A stretch of 64,000 nucleotides of DNA from Dictyobacter formicarum. Lineage in GTDB: Bacteria; Chloroflexota; Ktedonobacteria; Ktedonobacterales; Ktedonobacteraceae. The DNA lies in assembly GCF_016587435.1 (NCBI RefSeq), contig NZ_BNJJ01000004.1, positions 451,889 to 515,888 on the forward strand, given 5' to 3'. This document shows positions 16,280 through 24,642 of this stretch, piece after piece. The translations under genes and the position numbers were made by a program. Within the stretch, counting starts at the first letter, position 1; every line of letters begins with the position of its first letter. The notes beneath the pieces were generated by a model. That model was not told the DNA's origin. It searched no databases and saw nothing but the letters and a program-made list of their open reading frames with translations.

Positions 16280-17551
16280 ATGTTGAATTCACGTAAGGAA
16301 AAGTATTTGGATGAGAGTGGAGAGAGTACTCCATTGCTCAGCCATTATCAACGAATGTCTATGGTAGGAACGATGACAAGAAAAAAGACCGCCAATATTT
16401 TGTTTTTCACGTTGCTGTTGCTTGTTCTATTGGTGCCCGCAACGATCCTTCGCGTCAATAACAGTAGTGCCCTGCAAGCTCCAAACGGACCACTGGGACC
16501 CAGACCACGTACCCATACCACGCTAGATACGGCTGCTCTTAGTCGTCTGAAGAAGGCGGCAGTTTCCCCTGGTGGTCTGACTCCGCAAGATTTATGGAAA
16601 CTGTATAATTTACCGGGTCTCAACGGTGGTAAAGGGCAACTGATTGCTGAAGTAATTGATGGCGCTATCCCAACTATGGAATCGGACCTCAACGCATATA
16701 GCCGGCATTTTGGCCTGCCAGCGTGTACCGTTGCCAGTGGCTGTCTAACCATCCGTAACCAGGGTGGACAGCCTATTGCTAAGGGTAGTGATCCTGCAGA
16801 AGGTCTTCTGGATGTCGAGATCATGCATGCGATAGCCCCCCAGGCAAAAATTCTGCTGTATTATATGAATTCCGATAATACTTCTATTGCTAAGGGACCA
16901 TCCGAAATCATCAACACACCAGGACTCAAAGCGATCAACATGAGCTATGGCTTTGATGGTACAGGCAAGCAATTTGCGGCTCTGTATAATAACAATCCCA
17001 ACCATGTTGCCCTGTTTGGTGCCTCCGGCGACGACGGCTACGGCCAGATTACTCCTCCATCGATCTATCCCGGTGTGATCGCGGTTGGCGGCACGGTCGT
17101 TAACGGTACCACTGAAACAGCCTGGGATGGTTCAGGTGGTGGGCTCTCTAACATGTATGCTGAGCCTGCATATCAGCAAAAATACGGTATTCCGCAAGCC
17201 AATGGTCTCCGTGGCAATCCAGATGTTTCTGCTGTTGCTGGTACTCCCGTCGCCACCTATGAACTGGGCAAATGGCAGCAAGAGACCGGAACCAGCGTGG
17301 CAGCGCCAATCTGGACCGGTATTGCCGCCCTGGTCAATAAACCGATCACCAATGACTTGCTGTATGGCCTGGCAAAGAGCCAGCCCAACTCATTCAAAGA
17401 CATCACTTCGGGCACAAACGGCAGATGTGGTTTCTACTGCACTGCACGTCCAGGATATGACTATGTCACAGGTTTGGGTTCTCCCAAGAACTTCGTGGCC
17501 AATGTCAACGCCCTTACACCTGCTCAGGCTGCCGCGCTTTCACAGCCCTAG
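16280..17551 (+). CDS. Sedolisin-like (S53) serine-carboxyl peptidase, membrane-anchored or secreted
   Basis: A 423-residue protein. A hydrophobic helix (about 39-58) acts as signal or anchor. The sedolisin catalytic set is present: Glu174 and Asp178 in EGLLDVE, oxyanion Asp251 in GASGDDG, and Ser339 in ETGTSVAAP. The C-terminal calcium site is visible as KDI (about 374) and PGYDYVTGLGSP. Such enzymes are acid-active endopeptidases working outside the cell. The large N-terminal activation domain of classical sedolisins (about 180 residues) is missing; only about 40 residues separate the anchor from the catalytic domain. The start has AAGAGG at 16269-16274. A clear terminator follows. Confidence 0.9.
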   Translation: MLNSRKEKYLDESGESTPLLSHYQRMSMVGTMTRKKTANILFFTLLLLVLLVPATILRVNNSSALQAPNGPLGPRPRTHTTLDTAALSRLKKAAVSPGGLTPQDLWKLYNLPGLNGGKGQLIAEVIDGAIPTMESDLNAYSRHFGLPACTVASGCLTIRNQGGQPIAKGSDPAEGLLDVEIMHAIAPQAKILLYYMNSDNTSIAKGPSEIINTPGLKAINMSYGFDGTGKQFAALYNNNPNHVALFGASGDDGYGQITPPSIYPGVIAVGGTVVNGTTETAWDGSGGGLSNMYAEPAYQQKYGIPQANGLRGNPDVSAVAGTPVATYELGKWQQETGTSVAAPIWTGIAALVNKPITNDLLYGLAKSQPNSFKDITSGTNGRCGFYCTARPGYDYVTGLGSPKNFVANVNALTPAQAAALSQP

Positions 17552-17586
17552 CATCCATCCATACACATCCATCTATTCTCCTCGAG

Positions 17587-17621
17587 AAAGAGGCACCTTC
17601 AGTGACGAAGGTGCCTCTTTT
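17587..17621 (+). terminator. Rho-independent terminator after the sedolisin gene
   Basis: AAAGAGGCACCTT (17587-17599), an 8-base loop, the exact complement at 17608-17620, then TTTT overlapping the end of the stem. Confidence 0.85.
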
Positions 17622-17767
17622 ACATGTTACTATGCAGGACTGAGAGAGCCGCGTGATATGAGCCATAATTTACCTTATATACAACCGACCTATTATTATG
17701 ATATGGTAGAGATAGCAAATTCTTTTTAGATATCAATGTATTATGATATTCCTACAGGGAGGTAGAT

Positions 17768-19191
17768 ATGAAAAAGATCGTGTCTTCCCAGGATGTATCT
17801 GTTACTTCAACAGGTACACGCTCTCGCTATCCACGCTATGTATTTTCGATTTTCTTCACTATCAATCTATTGAACTATCTGGATCGCAATATCTTTACTG
17901 GTGCCTCAAATGCTATTGCCAAAGATTTAAGTCTATCTCTAGGTCAGGTTGGCTTCATCGCCTCGGCTTTCTTTGTGGTGTATACCCTTGGTACGATTCC
18001 GCTGGGTTTATGGGCTGATCGCGCGCCGCGCAAGAACATTGCTGCTTTGTGTGTCGCGATCTGGAGCGTGGCAACGGCCTGGACCTCACTGGTCTCGAGT
18101 TTCATCATGCTCTTTTTGGCGCGTATGGTATTGGGAGTGGGTGAGGCAGGCTACTATCCATCGGGCACCGCATTGCTCAGTGATTTCTATCGCCGTGAGA
18201 AGCGTGCGCGGATCATGAGTCTGTGGGGGTCGCACAGTATATCGGTATCTTCGCTGGTTTTGCCATCGGAGGTCTACTGGGTGGTATGGGATTATGGCGC
18301 CAGGCCTTTCTGGTGGCATCGTTGCCAGGACTCCTGATGGCTATCCTGGTCTGGCGTATTCGCGAGCCGCGTCGCAATCAGGCCGATGAAGAAGCCATGC
18401 TTGAAGAAGAGGGACGTCTCCCATCCATCGAGAAAGAGCAGCCCGCGCTACCGGCGCACATGGCTATTGTGAAGGAATCGATCCTCAAGCAATGCTGGCA
18501 ACTGCTGCACATCAAAACCCTGCTGGTTCTGACTGTGGTCCAGATCTTTGCCTTCTTTGTGCTCAGCGTTAATGTGACCTACCTTCCATTATATCTACAA
18601 CAGGGAGACACCTTTCATCTGAGCCAGCAGTTTACGGGCATTTATTCAGGTAGCGTAATTGTCATTGCTGGCATCATTGGCAATCTATCAGGCGGTTATA
18701 TTTCTGATCGCCTGGGTCGACGCTTTGCCGGGGCGCGCGTGTTGATCTGCGGGCTCAGTTTTCTGATCAGTGCGCCAACCTTTATTGCCGCCGTACTGGC
18801 CCGTGATTTCACCCTCTTCACCATCTTCCTCTTCATTACCGTGATTTTATTTTCCATCTACGGAGGGCCCGGCACAGCCGCCACTCAAGATGTCGTACCC
18901 TCCTGGCTGCGTTCCTCAGCCATCGCGGTCACCGTGCTGATTGCACACCTGCTTGGTGATGCCTTTGCCCCCGCTATTATCGGCGTCATGGCCACCAATT
19001 TCGATCCCACCCACGGGCAACATTTTTTGCACAACATGGCAGGTGGAGAACTGGGACAGGCTATCCTGATCACCTGTGCTCCAGCGTTGGTCATTGCTGG
19101 TATCGTTGGCATCGTAGGAGCCCGTTGGTTGCAGCGCGATGTAGAAGCCGCTACGGCCATCGAAAAAGCCGGGCAATCTCAAATATCCTGA
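17768..19191 (+). pseudogene. MFS transporter, split by a one-base frameshift
   Basis: Two overlapping frames give one 12-TM major facilitator. The first (from ATG 17768, behind GGGAGG) carries the N-terminal half with NYLDRNIF, LADRAPRK and GVGEAGYYPSG. The second resumes from about 18225 and continues to 19191 with SDRLGRRFAG. At the junction the first frame reads SLWG and the second continues VAQYIGIFAGFAIGG, which joins perfectly after a -1 shift at the G run 18225-18229. One G therefore seems missing. The family resembles spinster-like or organic-anion permeases; the substrate is unknown. It may be a real pseudogene, a sequencing error in a homopolymer, or, less likely, frameshifting. 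Confidence 0.8.
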
Positions 19192-19247
19192 GAGCCCTGA
19201 ACCTAAGGGAACATCCGCTTCGCAAAAGCGACGAGAAAAGATGAAGA

Positions 19248-19343
19248 CCCGCTTTTGGGCACCGCATGGAGGAAGGGGTGATGTCACAATGTGCCCAAAA
19301 GCGGGGATACAAGGCCGCCAATCGAGCGCAAGGCCCGAACCTA
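19248..19343. repeat. Intergenic hairpin plus GGCCCGAACC repeat unit
   Basis: CCCGCTTTTGGGCAC (19248-19262) pairs exactly with 19291-19305 between convergent genes. It is followed at 19326-19343 by GCGCAAGGCCCGAACCTA, the same 18 bases as in the 12197-12320 repeat. It is likely a terminator region and a member of a dispersed repeat family. Confidence 0.55.
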
Positions 19344-19348
19344 CGGTA

Positions 19349-20230
19349 TTAACCTTTCAATCCTGTACCAGCAATACCTTCGACAATTTGTTTCTGGAAA
19401 AACAAGAAAACGATCAAAACCGGGATGCTACCGATGACGGCTGTCGCCATGATCTGTGCATAGCGAATACCGAATGAAGTCTGGACAGTGGCCAGCCCAA
19501 CCGGCAGGGTCATCATGTTGTTGCCTGTGATGACGATGAATGGCCAGATAAAGTTATTCCACGAGGTAACAAAAGTGAAAATGGCAACGGCGGCAATCGC
19601 TGGCCTGGCAAGCGGCATCCAGATGCGCCAGTAAACGTGCAGGCGACTAGCGCCATCTAGAATGGCTGCCTCCTCCAATTCATGTGGAATGCCATCAAAA
19701 TATTGTTTGAAGATAAAGACAGCAACTGGCGAAGCAATCTGAGGCAAAATGATGCCCCAATAGGTATCCACCATATTGAATACCTGCATCTGGGTAAACA
19801 ACGGCACGATCAAGATCTGACCGGGAACCATAATGCCCGCCAGAATAATCCAGAAGACCAGGTTACGGCCCTGGAAGCGGACCCGCGAGATGCCGAATGC
19901 TGCCAGACTGGCCAGGATGACCGTCAACACACTGACCGCGATCGAGGTCAATGCGCTATTAAATGTCCAGCGCGGCAAATTGCTGGTTGCCAGCGTCGTA
20001 ACAAACGCATCCAATGTAAAATGGGAGGCGAACCAGGAGACAGGGACTGCTGTGGTTTCACTCTCTGGTTTAATTGCTGTATCAATCGCCCAGGCCAGTG
20101 GAATCAGCCAGATCAGCGCCAGCAGGACCAGCAAAGCAAAGGCTGCCCAGTAGGCTACTTTTCCCCGGCGATTGCCAGGTCGGCTGTTCTCTTTTCCAGG
20201 AGCTTTAACCTGTATCTGTTGTGCGGCCAT
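19349..20230 (-). CDS. Carbohydrate ABC transporter permease (MalG-type)
   Basis: A 293-residue inner-membrane permease with six helices and the EAA loop EEAAILDGASRLHVYWRI, which docks the ATPase. The conserved TSWNNFIWP and the end VEGIAGTGLKG are typical of MalG-like sugar permeases of the CUT1 group. The start is the ATG at 20230, with AAGGAG 8 bases upstream; the longer open frame runs back into the preceding gene and is not real. The stop of the upstream permease lies one base before this start, so the two are coupled. No ATPase gene is in the operon: a shared MsmK-like ATPase encoded elsewhere is expected. Confidence 0.92.
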   Translation of the reverse strand: MAAQQIQVKAPGKENSRPGNRRGKVAYWAAFALLVLLALIWLIPLAWAIDTAIKPESETTAVPVSWFASHFTLDAFVTTLATSNLPRWTFNSALTSIAVSVLTVILASLAAFGISRVRFQGRNLVFWIILAGIMVPGQILIVPLFTQMQVFNMVDTYWGIILPQIASPVAVFIFKQYFDGIPHELEEAAILDGASRLHVYWRIWMPLARPAIAAVAIFTFVTSWNNFIWPFIVITGNNMMTLPVGLATVQTSFGIRYAQIMATAVIGSIPVLIVFLFFQKQIVEGIAGTGLKG

Positions 20231-20231
20231 C

Positions 20232-21179
20232 TTACTTCTCCTTCTGCTCACGGCTATACAAAACGAATTGAATAACTGAGACCAGCAAAATGATGATAAA
20301 GAAGACATAGGATATGGCCGAGGCATAACCCATGCGGAACGAGGTGAAGCCAGATTCATAGATATACTGAATGATGGAGCGGGTTGAATAGTTAGGACCG
20401 CCAGCCGTCAACAGGTATGTCTGGGTAAACAGTTGCAGTGAAGCAATGACCTGCAGGATAACGATCAGGGCCGTGAAACGATTGAGCAATGGGATAGTAA
20501 TCCAGCGAATACGAGCCCAACTACCGGCCCCATCGATATTGGCGGCCTCATAGAGCTCGCGCGAAATCTGTTGCATGCCAGCCAGGTAGAGTACGAAATT
20601 AAAGCCCACAGTCCACCAGACCGTCAAAATGACCACAGAGAGCATCGCAATATGTGTATCACTCAGCCAGGGAACCTCTTGCAAACCGAGGGATGTCAGG
20701 GCGCCGTTGATCAAGCCAAAACCAGGTTGATAGAGCCAGCCCCAGATAATAGTAACTACCGACACCGGCAGCACAAAAGGAGCAAAGAAAATGGTGCGGA
20801 ACAATCCCTGTGCAGGAATCGCTCGATTGACCAGTAGAGCCAGAATGAGCGCGATAACAACCAGAAGCGGCGTGCTGATAATGGTGAAGAGAATAGTATT
20901 CCAGAGCGAACTCCACACAGCGGCATCGCCGAATAGCTCCTGGTAGTTCGCAATGCCAAGAAATTGCGTACCGCCCTTGCCGATAGTCCAGTTGAAAAAG
21001 CTCATACGGAAGCCAAAAATAATGGGCCAGATCACAAAGATCGCATAAACAATCAAAAACGGTAGTACAAAGCCCAGGCCCACCAGATTGGTACGCCAGC
21101 GGTTACGTCTTCTAGCTTCTGCTACGCGTTGTTGTTGAGCGGGTACATTCAAGCCTTCTTTAAGCGATACGTCTGCCAT
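20232..21179 (-). CDS. Carbohydrate ABC transporter permease (MalF-type)
   Basis: A 315-residue permease with six membrane helices and the EAA loop YEAANIDGAGSWARIRWI. It forms a heterodimer with the MalG-type partner encoded next. The N-terminal 30 residues are polar and basic (VAEARRRNRWR) before the first helix. The ATG at 21179 has GAGGAG about 6 bases upstream; the longer frame to 21203 lacks support. It is second in the operon behind the binding protein gene, with 50 bases between them. Import of an arabinose-containing oligosaccharide is inferred from the adjacent GH51 enzyme and the shared operator. Confidence 0.92.
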   Translation of the reverse strand: MADVSLKEGLNVPAQQQRVAEARRRNRWRTNLVGLGFVLPFLIVYAIFVIWPIIFGFRMSFFNWTIGKGGTQFLGIANYQELFGDAAVWSSLWNTILFTIISTPLLVVIALILALLVNRAIPAQGLFRTIFFAPFVLPVSVVTIIWGWLYQPGFGLINGALTSLGLQEVPWLSDTHIAMLSVVILTVWWTVGFNFVLYLAGMQQISRELYEAANIDGAGSWARIRWITIPLLNRFTALIVILQVIASLQLFTQTYLLTAGGPNYSTRSIIQYIYESGFTSFRMGYASAISYVFFIIILLVSVIQFVLYSREQKEK

Positions 21180-21229
21180 ATCAGCTCCTCTCTTTGACAA
21201 CAATGTCAGCTCGTAAAAGATGTGCTGTA

Positions 21230-22597
21230 CTACACAGGGGCGGGAAGACTCAACAATTTTTGGAGCGCCTTCTTAAACTGATCCAGACCCTGCTTAGTCG
21301 TAAATTGTCCCGCTAACACTTGCTGGAAAGCGGCTCCAGCCTGATTTTCCAGTTCTGATCCGGAACCACTGAACCAGGCAATAGGATCAACCGAGACCTC
21401 AGCGGCCACGCTAGCATAGTTCGATTGTGGCTTGAGTTGCTTGTATTGACTGTCATTTGTAACTGGCAGATAAGCAGGAATATGTCCACCCTGGGCCCAG
21501 GTGAGACTTGTCTTGAGCATATAGCTGATAAACTCAAGTACTGCCGCCCGACTGTTTGGATCGACCGCGCTTTGACGGGGTAAGATAAAAGCATGGGAAT
21601 CGGCCTGTGCATGGTATTGATCAAACACTTTGGGGAAAGGTACCATGTTGAATTTCAAGCTCTTTTGATTGATAAATGTCGAAACCTCCCATTCACCATT
21701 CCAATGGAAGGCAGCCTTACCACTGCCAAAGAGCGCCACGGCACCAGCATAGTCAATTGTCGGGGGAGCGACCTTACTTTTAGTGGTCAGATCGGCCATA
21801 AAGGAAAGCGCTTGCTCAGCCTTATTATCATCGATAACCAGCTTTTTGCCATCGGCCGAAAGCGCCTGTCCACCTAATTGAGAATACAGAGAATAGAAGA
21901 TACGCCAGGGGGTCACACCCTGGACCTCAAATGCCACACCTGCGCTACCTGTCACCTGTTGGGCACGTTTAAACGCATCAATGATAGCGGTAGTGCCCTC
22001 CAGCGGCTTGAGATTGCCAGCTCCATCGAGCAGACCAGCTTTTTGACAGATATCGACGTTATAGTACATCACAAAGGGATGGGTATCGAGAGGAATGGTA
22101 TAGAGTTTGCTATTGTAGTGGGCGCGTTCCCAGATATTTGGCAGGAATTTATCCTCAGTAATCCCAACCTTTGCCAGTTCATTCAGATCAAAGGGGTCCA
22201 GTAGATCCTGGGCAGCATAGATGGGAACACGCGTCATATGCGAGATGGCCACATCGGGAGGGCGACCACCGGCAGCCGCCATAGCCAATTTCGTATAGTA
22301 CGGAGCACCCCAGGCAAGCGTCACCGATTCAAGCTTAATATTTGGGTGACTCTTGCTAAAGCTATCCTCCATTTGCACCATACGTACGCCGTCGCCGCCG
22401 CCAAAAAGGTTCCAATACGTAATGTTGGCACTTAGTTGTCCGGCATTCACTGTGGGAGTGCCGCAGGCATTGAGCAGAGCCAGTGCCGCTGTGCTGCCAA
22501 GTCCTAGAGCTGTGGTGCGTTGCAAAAATTGGCGCCGCGTCATATCCGTGGCTTTGTCATGCCGCACGCCAGATAATGAATGAGGTTCTGTTGTCAT
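21230..22597 (-). CDS. Sugar ABC transporter substrate-binding protein (Tat lipoprotein)
   Basis: A protein of about 455 residues, extracytoplasmic solute-binding family 1. The N-terminus has a twin-arginine signal (MTRRQFLQR) followed by a hydrophobic stretch and the lipobox LNAC, so it is predicted to be exported folded and then lipid-anchored. ITYWNLFGGGDGVRM and FHWNGEWEVSTF are typical of family-1 sugar receptors. The ATG at 22597 has AGGAGG upstream; a longer frame is not supported. It is the first gene of the transport operon, with a LacI-type operator about 100 bases upstream. The ligand is probably an arabino-oligosaccharide, inferred from context. Confidence 0.92.
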   Translation of the reverse strand: MTTEPHSLSGVRHDKATDMTRRQFLQRTTALGLGSTAALALLNACGTPTVNAGQLSANITYWNLFGGGDGVRMVQMEDSFSKSHPNIKLESVTLAWGAPYYTKLAMAAAGGRPPDVAISHMTRVPIYAAQDLLDPFDLNELAKVGITEDKFLPNIWERAHYNSKLYTIPLDTHPFVMYYNVDICQKAGLLDGAGNLKPLEGTTAIIDAFKRAQQVTGSAGVAFEVQGVTPWRIFYSLYSQLGGQALSADGKKLVIDDNKAEQALSFMADLTTKSKVAPPTIDYAGAVALFGSGKAAFHWNGEWEVSTFINQKSLKFNMVPFPKVFDQYHAQADSHAFILPRQSAVDPNSRAAVLEFISYMLKTSLTWAQGGHIPAYLPVTNDSQYKQLKPQSNYASVAAEVSVDPIAWFSGSGSELENQAGAAFQQVLAGQFTTKQGLDQFKKALQKLLSLPAPV

Positions 22598-22696
22598 GGA
22601 GCTTCCTCCTGAAAAATATCGCAAACATTGCTACTACAGCGCTACAGTGAACTGTAAGAGATAATCGAGGCCAGCTATGCTACCACAACGCTGCCC

Positions 22697-22710
22697 TTGC
22701 AACGTTGCAG
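22697..22710 (-). promoter_or_regulatory. LacI-type operator upstream of the transport operon
   Basis: TTGCAACGTTGCAG, a 13 of 14 match to the perfect palindrome TTGCAACGTTGCAA found before the arabinofuranosidase gene. It lies about 100 bases upstream of the binding-protein start. Confidence 0.75.
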
Positions 22711-22875
22711 AGCGGTGATGATGTACCAGCCAGGTTGTTATGCTCGTATGGTTAATAGGAGGACTGTAAGAAAGATACCGCGTTGGATGATGGCTGTTTC
22801 CTTAAATGTGGAGAGGAAGGAGTAGAAGCTGGAAGGCTTGAACTCCTTGAGCCTCTTCCACATCGGGTGGATACA

Positions 22876-24357
22876 TTATTCCATATGTAAACGTAGGATG
22901 GTGAGCGAGTGGGCTGGAAAGGTATACGTGAGGTTTCCGCCCTCAAGCTCTAGCTGGCGCTCCTGTACAATAACGGCGTCCGGTTGCTCGAAAGAATTGG
23001 TGCTGGATGGATCAGTTGCGTTGACCTCATACACCTGGCCCCTGGTAATGGTTGCAGGATCGGCAAACTGGATCGTGGTGGTATGGTCCTGCTCCAGATC
23101 ACGGTTCACAACGGCGATTGCCAGCTCATGGCCATCTGGATCGCTGGTAACTGTCACGTCTAAGGCCTTAAAGGGTCCAAGCGCAGCAATAGAGTTCGAC
23201 CCGCGTGAGCGCTCCTGGTCTGCTGTCAACGTTAATTGCTTGCAATCGACATGGACATCCAGCGTTACCTCTTGCATCTGTTCCGCATAGAGACGGAGTG
23301 GATGATAGATGGTCTGCAGGAACAAGCCTTCTTTGCTGGTAAAAATAGGAGCGATCACATTGACGAGCTGGGCCAGGTTGGCCATTTTGACGGTATCGCT
23401 ATGGCGGACAAAACTATTGAGGTAAGAAGAGACCGCCAGGGCATCGGCCAGATTATAGCGCTCTTCAAGGGCGCTTTCTGCGCTGCGTTGCCGAAACCAG
23501 ACATTCCACTCGTCATACGCAATATGGATAGGATGGCTGATCTGCTGGTTGAATCGTACACGATCGATAGTGGCCCGACAGCTTTCCAGGGCAAAATCGA
23601 CCAGCGCCGGAGCCAGCACATTGCTGTAGTAATCATCGCTGCCAGTATAGAGATGAAGGCTATAGTAATCAATCAGTGGCGCTAAACCAGCGATCACCGT
23701 CTGGTCCCATTCCGTCCAACCTGTTTCACCGCAGCCAACCAACTGAATGCTGGGATCTGTCCACTTCATCACTTTGGCAAACTCGCGCGCCTTTTTGACA
23801 TAATCTTCCGCGCTCAAGCGGCCAATCTGCCAGGAACCATACATTTCATTGCCCAATCCCCAATATTTGACATTATAGGGTTCAGGATGACCATTCTGGC
23901 GGCGCAGATTAGCCCAGTAGGTATCGCCAGTGCCATTACAATATTCGACCCAGGAGCGTGCCTCGTCCATTGTGCCCGTGCCCATGTTCACACAGATGTA
24001 AGGCTCAATGTTCATCACCTCGCAGTAGCGCATAAACTCATCGGTGCCAAAGCGATTGCTTTCCACCGAATGCCAGGCCAGCTCCAGCTGGCGTGGACGC
24101 CGATCAACTGGACCAATACCGTCGGTCCAGTGATAGCCGCTCACGAAATTGCCGCCGGGCCAGCGTAAAATAGGAAGATGGAGAGCCTGGACCGCTTCCA
24201 TGACATCTTTGCGGAAGCCATGCTCATCGCTGAGAGGTGAGCCCTCCTCATAGATACCACCGTAAATACAGCGACCAAGATGTTCGACGAAGCCACCATA
24301 AATATTTTTATCAACGCTTCCAATGCGACGGGCCGCATCAATTTTTATGAGTGCCAA
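22876..24357 (-). CDS. abfA: Alpha-L-arabinofuranosidase, glycoside hydrolase family 51
   Basis: A 493-residue GH51 enzyme that removes terminal alpha-L-arabinofuranosyl units from arabinan or arabinoxylan oligosaccharides by a retaining mechanism. The acid/base is Glu171 in YWGLGNEMYG and the nucleophile Glu283 in YDEWNVWF. The WPGGNFVSGYHW segment (66-77) is characteristic. A beta-sandwich C-terminal domain follows the barrel, and the end SLTILRLH matches the family. There is no signal peptide, so it is cytoplasmic and acts on imported oligosaccharides. It begins with TTG (24357) behind AGGAGG. It is transcribed ahead of the sugar transporter genes and controlled by its own operator and promoter. 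Confidence 0.93.
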   Translation of the reverse strand: MALIKIDAARRIGSVDKNIYGGFVEHLGRCIYGGIYEEGSPLSDEHGFRKDVMEAVQALHLPILRWPGGNFVSGYHWTDGIGPVDRRPRQLELAWHSVESNRFGTDEFMRYCEVMNIEPYICVNMGTGTMDEARSWVEYCNGTGDTYWANLRRQNGHPEPYNVKYWGLGNEMYGSWQIGRLSAEDYVKKAREFAKVMKWTDPSIQLVGCGETGWTEWDQTVIAGLAPLIDYYSLHLYTGSDDYYSNVLAPALVDFALESCRATIDRVRFNQQISHPIHIAYDEWNVWFRQRSAESALEERYNLADALAVSSYLNSFVRHSDTVKMANLAQLVNVIAPIFTSKEGLFLQTIYHPLRLYAEQMQEVTLDVHVDCKQLTLTADQERSRGSNSIAALGPFKALDVTVTSDPDGHELAIAVVNRDLEQDHTTTIQFADPATITRGQVYEVNATDPSSTNSFEQPDAVIVQERQLELEGGNLTYTFPAHSLTILRLHME

Positions 24358-24429
24358 ATGCTTCCTCCTTGCGTTTTGTCACAACCTTGTCACAAATAAT
24401 GGGTGTTCAAGCATCTGCAGATGATTGCT

Positions 24430-24475
24430 TTGCAACGTTGCAAGAAACATAACATATAAAAATCACGTTTGTCAA
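24430..24475 (-). promoter_or_regulatory. Promoter and LacI operator of the arabinofuranosidase gene
   Basis: On the minus strand TTGACA (24475-24470) is followed after 18 bases by TATGTT (24451-24446). Immediately downstream is the perfect 14-bp palindrome TTGCAACGTTGCAA (24430-24443), a classic repressor position over the transcription start. Confidence 0.75.
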
Positions 24476-24504
24476 TGTTATGCATGCCTTAATTCTGGCT
24501 TTTG

Positions 24505-24550
24505 TTGACGGAAAAATCGCCTTGATGTTATAGTGAGGATAACGTTGCAA
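24505..24550 (+). promoter_or_regulatory. Promoter and operator half-site of the LacI-family gene
   Basis: TTGACG (24505-24510), an 18-base spacer and TATAGT (24529-24534), followed by GATAACGTTGCAA. The right half AACGTTGCAA (24541-24550) equals the operator next door. This suggests autorepression. Confidence 0.7.
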
Positions 24551-24642
24551 AGCCGCCGTATCTTGCACCTGTTTCGGCTTTCCGACCTGTTTGATCTCTG
24601 CTACAATAGGTGCACATTTGATTAGAATGATGGTGGTGATCT

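Noticed and set aside
17085..17729. 214-residue frame overlapping the sedolisin gene
   Set aside because: Runs out of frame through the catalytic domain and the terminator; no homology-like motifs.
19682..20275. 197-residue frame antisense to the sugar permeases
   Set aside because: Rich in Asn/Gln/Asp from reverse reading of membrane codons; typical artefact.
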